Source: an uncultured Pelagibacteraceae bacterium (GTDB lineage: Bacteria; Pseudomonadota; Alphaproteobacteria; Pelagibacterales; Pelagibacteraceae). Taken from it: a stretch of 64,000 nucleotides of DNA. A model generated the notes under the pieces. The model had not been told where the DNA came from. It ran no database searches and saw only the letters and a program-made list of their open reading frames with translations. Positions 30,795 to 39,243 of the stretch are shown here, piece by piece (the first letter of the stretch is position 1; every line of letters starts with the position of its first letter). Both the position numbers and the translations under genes were made by a program. The stretch spans positions 62,001 through 126,000 of the forward strand of contig CACCRN010000001.1 of the NCBI GenBank assembly GCA_902548405.1, given 5' to 3'.

Positions 30795-32102
30795 ATGTTA
30801 GATCTTTTAATCAAAAATGGACAATGTTACATCGATGGTGAATTAAAAGATGTTGATGTTGCAATAAAAGATGGAAAAATTCAAAAGATTGGTCAAATTT
30901 CAGATGAAGCAAAAGAGACAATTAATGCCGAGGGTCAAAAAGTTTTACCTGGCTGTATAGATACTCAAACACATTTTAGAGAGCCTGGATCAACTGATAC
31001 TGAAGATCTTAATTCTGGGAGTAGAGCAGCAATAGCAGGTGGGATTACTAGTGTATTTGAAATGCCTAATACTAATCCTCCAACTTCTAACATGAAAGAA
31101 TTTCAAAGAAAATTAGATCTTGCTAAAAATAGAATGTATTGCAATTACGCTTTTTACTTTGGTGCAACTGCTGATAATGCAAATGATTTAGCTAGCTTAA
31201 AAGATTTGGAGGGTTGTTGTGGAATTAAGCTTTTTGCTGGATCTTCCACGGGTAATTTATTGGTTGCTGAAGAGGAAGAAATAGATAAGGTTTTTCAAAA
31301 TGCCTCCAAAGTCGTTGCAGTTCATTCTGAGGATGAAGCGATATTAAAAATTAATAAAAAATTAATTAAAGATGGAGACGTTCACACGCACCCAGTATGG
31401 AGAAGTGCAGAGTGTGCCATAGCATCTACAAGAAGAATTGTACGAATTGCAGAGAAACACAAGAAAAAAGCTCACGTTCTTCATATAACAACCAAAGAGG
31501 AAATTGATTTTCTATCACAGCACAAAGGAAATATTACTTTTGAGATAACTCCACAGCATTTAACTCTTTATGCCCCAGATTGTTATGACAAACTTGGAAC
31601 ATATGCTCAGATGAACCCGCCATTAAGGGACAAATCTCATTATGATAGACTGTGGTATGGTGTTAGAAATAATTTCAATGATACTATTGGATCAGATCAC
31701 GCACCTCATTTAAAAGAAAATAAAGATAAAGTTTACCCCAATACTCCTTCAGGGATGCCAGGTGTTCAAACTTTAATGCCAGTAATGTTAAATCATATCA
31801 ATAATGGAAAGCTTAGTTTAAATCAGTTGGTTAACTTTGTTTGTGAAAATCCAATTAAAATTTTTGGGATTAAAAACAAAGGATATATCAAAGAAGGATA
31901 CGACGCTGACTTTACAATTGTCGATATGAATAAAACAATTGAAATTAAAAATGAAAATATTGAAAGTAAATGTAAATGGTCTCCATTTAATGGATTTAAA
32001 TTTAAAGGAACACCCACTCATACTATCGTTGCTGGAAAAATTAAAATGCAATATGGTAAAATTTTAGGAGACCCAGAAGGAACTCCTTTGCAATTTAGTT
32101 AA
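30795..32102 (+). CDS. pyrC: Dihydroorotase (amidohydrolase)
   Basis: PGCIDTQTHFREPG, EMPNTNPPT, GSDHAPH motifs. Confidence 0.88.
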   Translation: MLDLLIKNGQCYIDGELKDVDVAIKDGKIQKIGQISDEAKETINAEGQKVLPGCIDTQTHFREPGSTDTEDLNSGSRAAIAGGITSVFEMPNTNPPTSNMKEFQRKLDLAKNRMYCNYAFYFGATADNANDLASLKDLEGCCGIKLFAGSSTGNLLVAEEEEIDKVFQNASKVVAVHSEDEAILKINKKLIKDGDVHTHPVWRSAECAIASTRRIVRIAEKHKKKAHVLHITTKEEIDFLSQHKGNITFEITPQHLTLYAPDCYDKLGTYAQMNPPLRDKSHYDRLWYGVRNNFNDTIGSDHAPHLKENKDKVYPNTPSGMPGVQTLMPVMLNHINNGKLSLNQLVNFVCENPIKIFGIKNKGYIKEGYDADFTIVDMNKTIEIKNENIESKCKWSPFNGFKFKGTPTHTIVAGKIKMQYGKILGDPEGTPLQFS

Positions 32103-32427
32103 GCTTAACTGTAAAACTATTTACTAGAATTACACCTAATACAATTAAAAATAATCCTAAGATTGCTTGCCAAGCTAAAGTTTGTTTAAAAAATATGTAT
32201 CCCAGTATAGCAATTGTAAAAATTCCTAAACCACTCCATGTAGCGTATACGATTGCAATTGGAAGTTTATTTACAACAAAAGTTAATAAATAAAATGCAC
32301 AAAGATAAAAAATTGATAAAGCAACTGTAGGTATAACTTTAGTAAAGTTTTGAGAAACTGGCAGCAACATCGTTCCGGCAACTTCACAAAATATTGCAGC
32401 AATTAAAAATATATAAGTTTTAACCAT
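32095..32427 (-). CDS. SMR-family small multidrug/cation transporter
   Basis: 110 aa, four TM; AAIFCEVAGT, AIVYATWSGLG motifs. Confidence 0.9.
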   Translation of the reverse strand: MVKTYIFLIAAIFCEVAGTMLLPVSQNFTKVIPTVALSIFYLCAFYLLTFVVNKLPIAIVYATWSGLGIFTIAILGYIFFKQTLAWQAILGLFLIVLGVILVNSFTVKLN

Positions 32428-34321
32428 TATTTAAAATTTTATGATTTACTAAATCTTCTTTTATTTCATTTAGTATTGCTGGATCATCTATTGTTGGTGG
32501 AATTTTATATTCAACACCATCTGCAATTTTTCTTATTGTTCCTCTTAAAATTTTTCCTGATCTAGTTTTTGGTAATCTTTTTATAACAATAACAGTCTTA
32601 AATGCAGCAACAGGGCCAATTTTATCTCTAACCATTTGCACACATTCTTTTGATATAGTTTCATTATCTTTTTCAACACCTGACTTTAAAACTACTAATC
32701 CTATTGGTAATTGACCTTTAAGTTTATCTGCAATTCCAAGTACTGCACATTCAGCAACTGATTGATGTTCGGATAAAACTTCTTCTATTGCACCAGTAGA
32801 TAATCTGTGACCTGCAACATTTATAATGTCATCAGTTCTAGACATAATCCAAATGTAACCATCATCATCAATGTGACCTGCATCATAAGTTTGATAATAA
32901 CCTTCATAATTAGTCATATAATTTTCTTTATATCTTTGATCTGCGTTCCAAAGAGTTGGGAACGTTCCAGGAGGCAAAGGTAGTTTTACAACAATATCTC
33001 CCATTTGATTTGGTTTAGCCAAAGATTGGTCTGGTTTAATGATTTTTACATCATATCCAGGAACTGCTTTACAAGCTGAGCCATATTTGGTCTCCATCAT
33101 TTCAATCCCTGTGCAATTTGAACTGATTGCCCAACTAGTCTCAGTTTGCCACCAGTGGTCAATTACTGGAACCTTTAATAAATTCTCTGCCCACTTGATT
33201 GTATCTGGGTCTGCTCTTTCTCCAGCAAGGAACAAGCTCTCAAAACTAGATAAATCATATTTTGAGAAAAATTTACCTTCAGGATCTTCCTTCTTGATAG
33301 CTCTGAATGCAGTTGGTGCTGTGAATAATGATTTTACTTTATAATCAGAAATGATTTTCCAGAAAGCACCAGCATCTGGAGTTCCAACAGGCTTTCCTTC
33401 AAATAGAACTGTGGTGCATCCTTTGAACAGAGGAGCATAAACAATATAAGAATGTCCAACAATCCAGCCAATATCACTAGCCGACCACCATATGTCATCA
33501 GTATCAATATTGTAGATATTCTTCATTGTCCATTTAAGAGCAACGATATGGCCACCAGTATCTCTTACAATTCCTTTTGGCGTTCCAGTTGTTCCGGAAG
33601 TATAGAGAATGTAAGCAAACTCATTTGAATTCATTTCTACGCAATCAGCATTTGTTGCATTTGAAACTGCTTCCTCCCAACTTATCTCTGTTGGAGCATT
33701 TAATTTGACTTCGTTTCCTGGTCTTTGGAACAAAATCATCTTTTCAATTTTATGATTAGCTATTTTTATAGCCTCATCTACTAGAGGCTTATATTCAACT
33801 GTCCTTCCAGGCTCAAAACCACATGAAGCAGTTACTAAAAGTTTTGCTTTACTGTCATCAATTCTGCTTGCAAGTTCATTTGAAGCAAATCCACCAAAGA
33901 CAACTGAGTGTATGGCCCCAATTCTTGCACACCCAAGCATAGCAATTACCGCTTCAGGGATCATTGGCATGTAAATGATTACTCTGTCTCCTTTATTTAC
34001 ACCTTGTTGTTTTAAGGCACCTGCAAATCTTGATACTTTTGCTCTTAGTTCTTGGTAAGTAAACTTAGCTTTGTTACCTGTGATAGGACTATCGTAGATT
34101 AAAGCAGTTTTTTGACCTCTTCCTTGGTCAATGTGAATGTCTAGAGCATTATAACAAGTGTTGGTAACACCATCCTCGAACCATTTGTAGAATGGAGGAT
34201 TAGATTTATTTAAAATTTTTGTCGGTTTTTTAAACCAAAAGATATCTTCACTAGCTTCTTGCCAAAATTTTTCAGGGTTTTGAATGGAATTTTCGTAAAT
34301 ACTTTGAAATTTTTTTGACAT
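32420..34321 (-). CDS. prpE: Acyl-CoA synthetase, propionyl-CoA synthetase (PrpE)-like
   Basis: YTSGTTGTPKGIVRD, WWQTETSWAISSN, KTRSGKILRGT; ACS/PrpE architecture. Confidence 0.88.
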   Translation of the reverse strand: MSKKFQSIYENSIQNPEKFWQEASEDIFWFKKPTKILNKSNPPFYKWFEDGVTNTCYNALDIHIDQGRGQKTALIYDSPITGNKAKFTYQELRAKVSRFAGALKQQGVNKGDRVIIYMPMIPEAVIAMLGCARIGAIHSVVFGGFASNELASRIDDSKAKLLVTASCGFEPGRTVEYKPLVDEAIKIANHKIEKMILFQRPGNEVKLNAPTEISWEEAVSNATNADCVEMNSNEFAYILYTSGTTGTPKGIVRDTGGHIVALKWTMKNIYNIDTDDIWWSASDIGWIVGHSYIVYAPLFKGCTTVLFEGKPVGTPDAGAFWKIISDYKVKSLFTAPTAFRAIKKEDPEGKFFSKYDLSSFESLFLAGERADPDTIKWAENLLKVPVIDHWWQTETSWAISSNCTGIEMMETKYGSACKAVPGYDVKIIKPDQSLAKPNQMGDIVVKLPLPPGTFPTLWNADQRYKENYMTNYEGYYQTYDAGHIDDDGYIWIMSRTDDIINVAGHRLSTGAIEEVLSEHQSVAECAVLGIADKLKGQLPIGLVVLKSGVEKDNETISKECVQMVRDKIGPVAAFKTVIVIKRLPKTRSGKILRGTIRKIADGVEYKIPPTIDDPAILNEIKEDLVNHKILNNG

Positions 34322-34485
34322 TCTAATTTGATTCGATTTTAGATATTTTTTTGGTTTTTAACTTATAAATTGTATTTAATTTTAAAAATTCAGTAAAATC
34401 AATGCAAATTAATGACAATTAAGTCTTCATAAAACTAATTTAATTTGATATTTAACCCCAACTTTGGCTTAGGGTTACTTAAGTC

Positions 34486-34501
34486 TAGTTTATATAAACT
34501 A
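34486..34501. promoter_or_regulatory. Perfect 16-bp palindrome TAGTTTATATAAACTA in the proteorhodopsin leader
   Basis: Read directly; 32 nt upstream of the PR ATG in the prpE/PR divergent region. Confidence 0.5.
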
Positions 34502-34533
34502 ATAAATAAAAACTAACGAAGAGGGAGTTTTTT

Positions 34534-35307
34534 ATGAAAAAACTTAAATTGTTTGCTCTAGCAGCTATGACCTTGATAGGTTTTTCAGGTGTAGCTATTG
34601 CAGCAGACGCAACGATGTTGATGCAAGATGACTTCGTAGGAATTTCATTCTGGATCATCTCTATGGGAATGTTAGCAGCTACTGCTTTCTTTTTCATGGA
34701 AGCAGGCAATGTCGCATCAGGTTGGAGAACATCAGTAATTGTTGCTGGTCTAGTAACTGGTATTGCATTCATACACTACATGTACATGAGAGAAGTATGG
34801 GTTGCTACTGGAGACTCGCCAACTGTTTACAGATACATTGACTGGTTAATCACTGTGCCTTTACAGATGGTAGAATTCTATTTAATTCTAGCAGCTATCG
34901 GTAAAGCGAACTCTGGAATGTTCTGGAGATTGTTAATCGGTTCACTAGTAATGCTTATCGGTGGTTACTTGGGTGAAGCAGGATACATTAATGCAACACT
35001 AGGTTTCATCATCGGAATGGCAGGTTGGGTATACATTCTTTATGAAGTATTCTCAGGCGAAGCTGGTAAAGCTGCAGCGAAGAGTGGTAACAAAGCTCTT
35101 GTAACTGCATTCGGAGCAATGAGAATGATTGTTACAGTAGGTTGGGCTATTTACCCATTAGGTTATGTATTTGGTTACTTAACTGGTGGTGTAGATGCTA
35201 ATTCACTTAACGTTGTTTATAACTTAGCTGACTTCATTAACAAAATTGCATTCGGTCTAGTAATCTGGGCTGCGGCAACTAGTTCTGCAGGAAAAAGAGC
35301 TAAGTAA
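34534..35307 (+). CDS. Proteorhodopsin, light-driven proton pump, predicted blue-absorbing
   Basis: Seven-TM rhodopsin with signal peptide; RYIDWLITVPLQMVEFYLIL (D97/T101/E108 equivalents, Q at tuning site 105), Schiff-base Lys in ADFINKIAFG. Confidence 0.98.
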   Translation: MKKLKLFALAAMTLIGFSGVAIAADATMLMQDDFVGISFWIISMGMLAATAFFFMEAGNVASGWRTSVIVAGLVTGIAFIHYMYMREVWVATGDSPTVYRYIDWLITVPLQMVEFYLILAAIGKANSGMFWRLLIGSLVMLIGGYLGEAGYINATLGFIIGMAGWVYILYEVFSGEAGKAAAKSGNKALVTAFGAMRMIVTVGWAIYPLGYVFGYLTGGVDANSLNVVYNLADFINKIAFGLVIWAAATSSAGKRAK

Positions 35308-35329
35308 TAATTTTACTTAAAATTTAAAA

Positions 35330-35364
35330 AAGGGCAGGTATTTTTATACTTGCCCTTTTTTTTT
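35330..35364 (+). terminator. Rho-independent terminator after proteorhodopsin
   Basis: aagggcaggta-tttttа loop-tacttgccctt stem (one G-T pair) followed by a T tract. Confidence 0.92.
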
Positions 35365-35408
35365 GTCTTTTATAAAATTAGGTATAAACACTATACATAA
35401 CTTCTTAT

Positions 35409-36410
35409 ATGGACGTAAAATTAGAAAAATGGCACCGATGTAAAGTTGATATAGAGGTTCTTAAAGAACTTTCAAAAAAATCTGATATCAAAGGACTTCA
35501 ACATGTTTCAGTTTTTTTTGGATTGTTATTAATAACAGGAACACTAGCATACATAACTTGGGGTACATGGTGGTCTGCTTTTTGGTTTTTGGTTTACGGA
35601 AACATTTATGGTTTTTCAAATCCATTATGGCATGAGACAGGTCACAAAACTGCGTTTAAAACAAAATCTTTAAATGAATTTTTTTACTACATCTCTTCAT
35701 ATCTTTCTAATTTTGAACCACTAAGATGGAGATACACACACTTTGTTCATCATGGAAATACATATTCAACAGACAATCCTTTTGATCATGAAATTGAATA
35801 TGGAAATAATTTAAAAGAAACACCAAAAAATTTAATAATGAATTTAATTCCTTTTATGGAACTTATTTATTTTAAAAAAAGTATTGCTTACGAAATTATT
35901 CAACATGCATTTGGTGTTAAAACTAAAGTTATGCAAGATTGCATTCCTGAAAACGCTCAATCAAAAGTAATTTTTAATTCTAGGGTTTTTGTTGGAATTT
36001 GGATTGCAATTATATTGTGGTCTTTAATTGCATCATCTTGGTTACCTGTTTTGTTTTTCTTATTACCAAAATTTTATGGAAGAACTTTACACAAACTAGT
36101 TTCTTTTACTCAACATGCTGGTTTAGCTAGAAACATTAAAGATCATAGATATACAACAAGAGAAATGTATCTAAATCCTATTTTAAGCTTTTTATATTGG
36201 AAAATGGAATATCATGTAACACATCACATGTTTCCAACAGTTCCATCTTATAATTTAGACAAACTTCATTATCATATTAAAGATCAGTTACCAAGAACAA
36301 ATGATGGTTTGATTGATGCTTATAAAGAAATTTTACCTGCTATAATGAGACAAACAGAAGACACTAGCTACTTTTTTAAAAAGGAAGTACCTGAACCTCA
36401 GAACGCATAA
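35409..36410 (+). CDS. Membrane di-iron fatty-acid desaturase/hydroxylase-family protein
   Basis: Histidine boxes HETGH, HFVHHGN, HVTHHM; multiple TMs. Confidence 0.88.
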   Translation: MDVKLEKWHRCKVDIEVLKELSKKSDIKGLQHVSVFFGLLLITGTLAYITWGTWWSAFWFLVYGNIYGFSNPLWHETGHKTAFKTKSLNEFFYYISSYLSNFEPLRWRYTHFVHHGNTYSTDNPFDHEIEYGNNLKETPKNLIMNLIPFMELIYFKKSIAYEIIQHAFGVKTKVMQDCIPENAQSKVIFNSRVFVGIWIAIILWSLIASSWLPVLFFLLPKFYGRTLHKLVSFTQHAGLARNIKDHRYTTREMYLNPILSFLYWKMEYHVTHHMFPTVPSYNLDKLHYHIKDQLPRTNDGLIDAYKEILPAIMRQTEDTSYFFKKEVPEPQNA

Positions 36411-36470
36411 ATATTGCCAAGTATATTTTTACTTACTTGCTCATTTTAGATAAAAACCTATATATAACGC

Positions 36471-36791
36471 ATGACAAAAATTACTTACCACACACACGAC
36501 AGTAAAACCCATACTATTGATGTTGAAAACGGATTAACAGTAATGGAAGGTGCAGTTCAAAACGATATTCCAGGCATTGATGCAGATTGTGGAGGTGGCA
36601 TGGCATGTGCTACTTGTCATGTGTATGTCAAAGAAGATTGGCTAGATAAACTTCCAACTAAGGAAGACGGTGAAGAGGATATGTTAGATATGGCCTATGA
36701 GCCAAAACAAAATAGTAGATTAAGTTGCCAATTAATAGTTTCAGATGAATTAGATGGATTAGAAGTTACTATTCCAGAAAAGCAAGCTTAG
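36471..36791 (+). CDS. [2Fe-2S] ferredoxin (adrenodoxin-type)
   Basis: [17 protein letters not shown] ... RLSCQL cluster ligands. Confidence 0.94.
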   Translation: MTKITYHTHDSKTHTIDVENGLTVMEGAVQNDIPGIDADCGGGMACATCHVYVKEDWLDKLPTKEDGEEDMLDMAYEPKQNSRLSCQLIVSDELDGLEVTIPEKQA

Positions 36792-37808
36792 ATGAATAAA
36801 ACAGACGTGTTAATTATTGGAGCAGGACCAACAGGTTTGTTCTGCGCTCACCAACTTGGAATTATAGGACTTCAATGTGAAATCGTAGATAATCTCGATA
36901 AAGCAGGTGGACAGTGTATCGAACTTTATCCTGATAAACCTATTTATGATATTCCAGCAGTCCCAGAATGTACTGGAGAAGAATTAACAAATAATCTTCT
37001 TCAACAGATAAATCCGTTTAACATTAAATTTCATTTAAACGAAAGAGTTGAAGAACTAAAAAAAGTTGAAAATCGTTGGCATGTCAAAACAAGTGGAAAC
37101 AAAGAGTTTGATGTAGCTGCAATTATTATTGCTGGAGGAGTTGGATCTTTTGAGCCTAGAAAATTTCCAGTTAAAGAGTGTGAAAAATTTGAAGGATCTT
37201 CTTTATTTTACTCAATTAAAGATAAAACAATTTTTAAAGACAAAACTATATCAATTTTTGGTGGAGGAGACTCAGCTCTAGATTGGGCAATTGAATTATC
37301 GAATACATCAAAAGTAAATTTAATTCACAGACGTGATGGATTTAGTGGAGCTGAATCTAGTGTTCAAAAAGTGAAAGAATTAAATGAACAGGGAAAATTA
37401 AATTTATATACCAAATATCAAATGGACTCTGTTAGTGGAGATAATCAAATTAGTACTGTGAAAATAAAACATGATGAAGGAGAAATAAAAGAATTACAAT
37501 CTGATTATGTTCTTGGTTTTTTTGGTTTAATTATGCAGTTAGGTCCTATTTTAAATTGGGGACTAAATATCAATAAAAAAACAGTTGAAGTAAATACTGA
37601 AAACTTTGAGACTAATGTTAATGGTATTTTTGCAATTGGAGATATTTGTTCTTATCCAGGTAAATTAAAATTAATCCTTTCTGGTTTTCATGAAGGGGCT
37701 CTAGCTGCAAGAGGCTGCTTTAAATATGCAAGACCTGATGAAAAATTAAGATTTGAATTTACTACTACATCAAAAGCTGCTCAAGAGAGACTTGGTGTAA
37801 AAAAATGA
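36792..37808 (+). CDS. Thioredoxin-reductase-like ferredoxin--NADP reductase
   Basis: GAGPTGLFCAHQLG, GGQCIELYPDKPIYDIPAVPECTGEEL, GGGDSALDWA, GDICSYPGKLKLILSGFHEG. Confidence 0.92.
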   Translation: MNKTDVLIIGAGPTGLFCAHQLGIIGLQCEIVDNLDKAGGQCIELYPDKPIYDIPAVPECTGEELTNNLLQQINPFNIKFHLNERVEELKKVENRWHVKTSGNKEFDVAAIIIAGGVGSFEPRKFPVKECEKFEGSSLFYSIKDKTIFKDKTISIFGGGDSALDWAIELSNTSKVNLIHRRDGFSGAESSVQKVKELNEQGKLNLYTKYQMDSVSGDNQISTVKIKHDEGEIKELQSDYVLGFFGLIMQLGPILNWGLNINKKTVEVNTENFETNVNGIFAIGDICSYPGKLKLILSGFHEGALAARGCFKYARPDEKLRFEFTTTSKAAQERLGVKK

Positions 37809-38431
37809 TAGAATTATTTTCTGCTAACACTCCAAATGGCTGGAAGATTGGTATTATGCTAGAAGAAATTGGTTATGATTATAAAGTAACTAAAATTGAT
37901 ATAGGAAACGACGAACAATTTAATCCAGATTTTATAAAAATAAGTCCATTTGGAAAAATTCCTGTAATTACTGATCATGAAAATAATAAGAGTATTTTCG
38001 AGTCTGGCGCAATATTGATGTACCTTGGCGAAAAAAGTGGAAAGTTTTATAACGAAAAAGATCGATTAGTGATTAATCAATGGTTAATGGCTCAAATGGG
38101 AACAATAGGCCCTATGATTGGTCAGCATCATCAGTTTCATCATTTTAATCCAGGAAAAAGTGAATTTGGTGAACAAAGATATTTTAAAATTGCTAAAAGA
38201 ATTTATGGAGAATTAGATAAAAGATTAAAAGTTTCTAAATTTTTAGCAGGAGATAATTATACTATAGCTGATATTGCAACATGGCCATGGTTAGCAAGAC
38301 ATGAATGGCATGATATTGGATTAAAAAATTACCAAAACTTATCTAGATGGTATCAAGAAATTTCTGAACGTGAAGCTGTTGTAAAAGGATATGCTTTTAT
38401 GGATAAAGAGGCGAAAATCCCAAATCCTTAA
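37805..38431 (+). CDS. Glutathione S-transferase family protein
   Basis: Thioredoxin-like N-domain (SPFGKIPVITD), ES-GAILMYL, C-domain YTIADIATWPW. Confidence 0.9.
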   Translation: MIELFSANTPNGWKIGIMLEEIGYDYKVTKIDIGNDEQFNPDFIKISPFGKIPVITDHENNKSIFESGAILMYLGEKSGKFYNEKDRLVINQWLMAQMGTIGPMIGQHHQFHHFNPGKSEFGEQRYFKIAKRIYGELDKRLKVSKFLAGDNYTIADIATWPWLARHEWHDIGLKNYQNLSRWYQEISEREAVVKGYAFMDKEAKIPNP

Positions 38432-38436
38432 AAATT

Positions 38437-38532
38437 TTATAAAAACAACTTATAGAGTGTGCTTAGTATTCCGTAGCCAGAGAATTCAATTGCAACAATA
38501 ACAATTATTATTAAAATTAATTTTTTATTCAT
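38437..38532 (-). CDS. Candidate 31-aa membrane microprotein MNKKLILIIIVIVAIEFSGYGILSTLYKLFL
   Basis: Hand-translated minus-strand ORF; single hydrophobic helix; start ATG overlaps the upstream ORF stop as ATGA. Confidence 0.5.
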   Translation of the reverse strand: MNKKLILIIIVIVAIEFSGYGILSTLYKLFL

Positions 38533-38657
38533 TTCAAAAATAAGTACAATAGTAGAATAACCCAAAAAAAAGGGTAATAAAAATAAATATATTTCTTTGC
38601 AAAAAGAAAAGATATTGAATTCTCTTTAGAAGTTTTTTGTTTATTTTTTTTAGTCAT
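38529..38657 (-). CDS. Candidate 42-aa membrane microprotein MTKKNKQKTSKENSISFLFAKKYIYFYYPFFWVILLLYLFLK
   Basis: Hand-translated minus-strand ORF; start overlaps the dksA stop (ATGACTAA); basic N-terminus plus hydrophobic helix. Confidence 0.5.
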   Translation of the reverse strand: MTKKNKQKTSKENSISFLFAKKYIYFYYPFFWVILLLYLFLK

Positions 38658-39165
38658 CTGCATGAACTTTTTCGTCTTTTTCATGCTTTTCTTGTGCGGC
38701 TATTGTGTATTTAGCAACTGGTCTTGCCATTAATCTTTTTAAACCAATTGGTTCGGCTGTGTCCAAACAATATCCGTAAGTATCGTCCATAATTCTTCTT
38801 AAAGCTTTATCGATTTCAGAAATTAATTTTATTTGTCTATTAATTGCTTTCATCTCAACATTTTTATCAATATATGAACTTGCTTGATCTACAAGATCAG
38901 CAGAAATGTTATTGTCATCCATACTTCCATTGTAAAGAGCTTCATTATTTGCTTTAATTAATTCTTTTTTCCATTCATTTAATCTCATTCTGAAAAATAC
39001 TTTATGTTTTTCACACATATATTTTTCAGTTTCTTTTGGAACGTAATTTTTAGAAATTTTAATAGGAACTTTTTTAGTTGGCGAAGCCACAGTTTTTTTT
39101 GGCTTACTTACAACTTTAGTTTTTGGTTTAGATACTTTTTTCTTTGCTTTAGCTGTCTTTGGCAT
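38650..39165 (-). CDS. dksA: DksA/TraR-family regulator with degenerate Zn finger and Lys-rich N-terminal extension
   Basis: MDDTYGYCLDTAEPIGLKRLMARPVAKYTIAAQEKHE; PKTAKAKKKVSKPKTKVVSKPKK N-terminus. Confidence 0.88.
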   Translation of the reverse strand: MPKTAKAKKKVSKPKTKVVSKPKKTVASPTKKVPIKISKNYVPKETEKYMCEKHKVFFRMRLNEWKKELIKANNEALYNGSMDDNNISADLVDQASSYIDKNVEMKAINRQIKLISEIDKALRRIMDDTYGYCLDTAEPIGLKRLMARPVAKYTIAAQEKHEKDEKVHADD

Positions 39166-39243
39166 AGCTTAATTTTGAATGGTCGGAGTATATTCAGCAA
39201 AATAGGGGTGTCAAGCAAGCTGAATTGTTATAAATATTTATAA

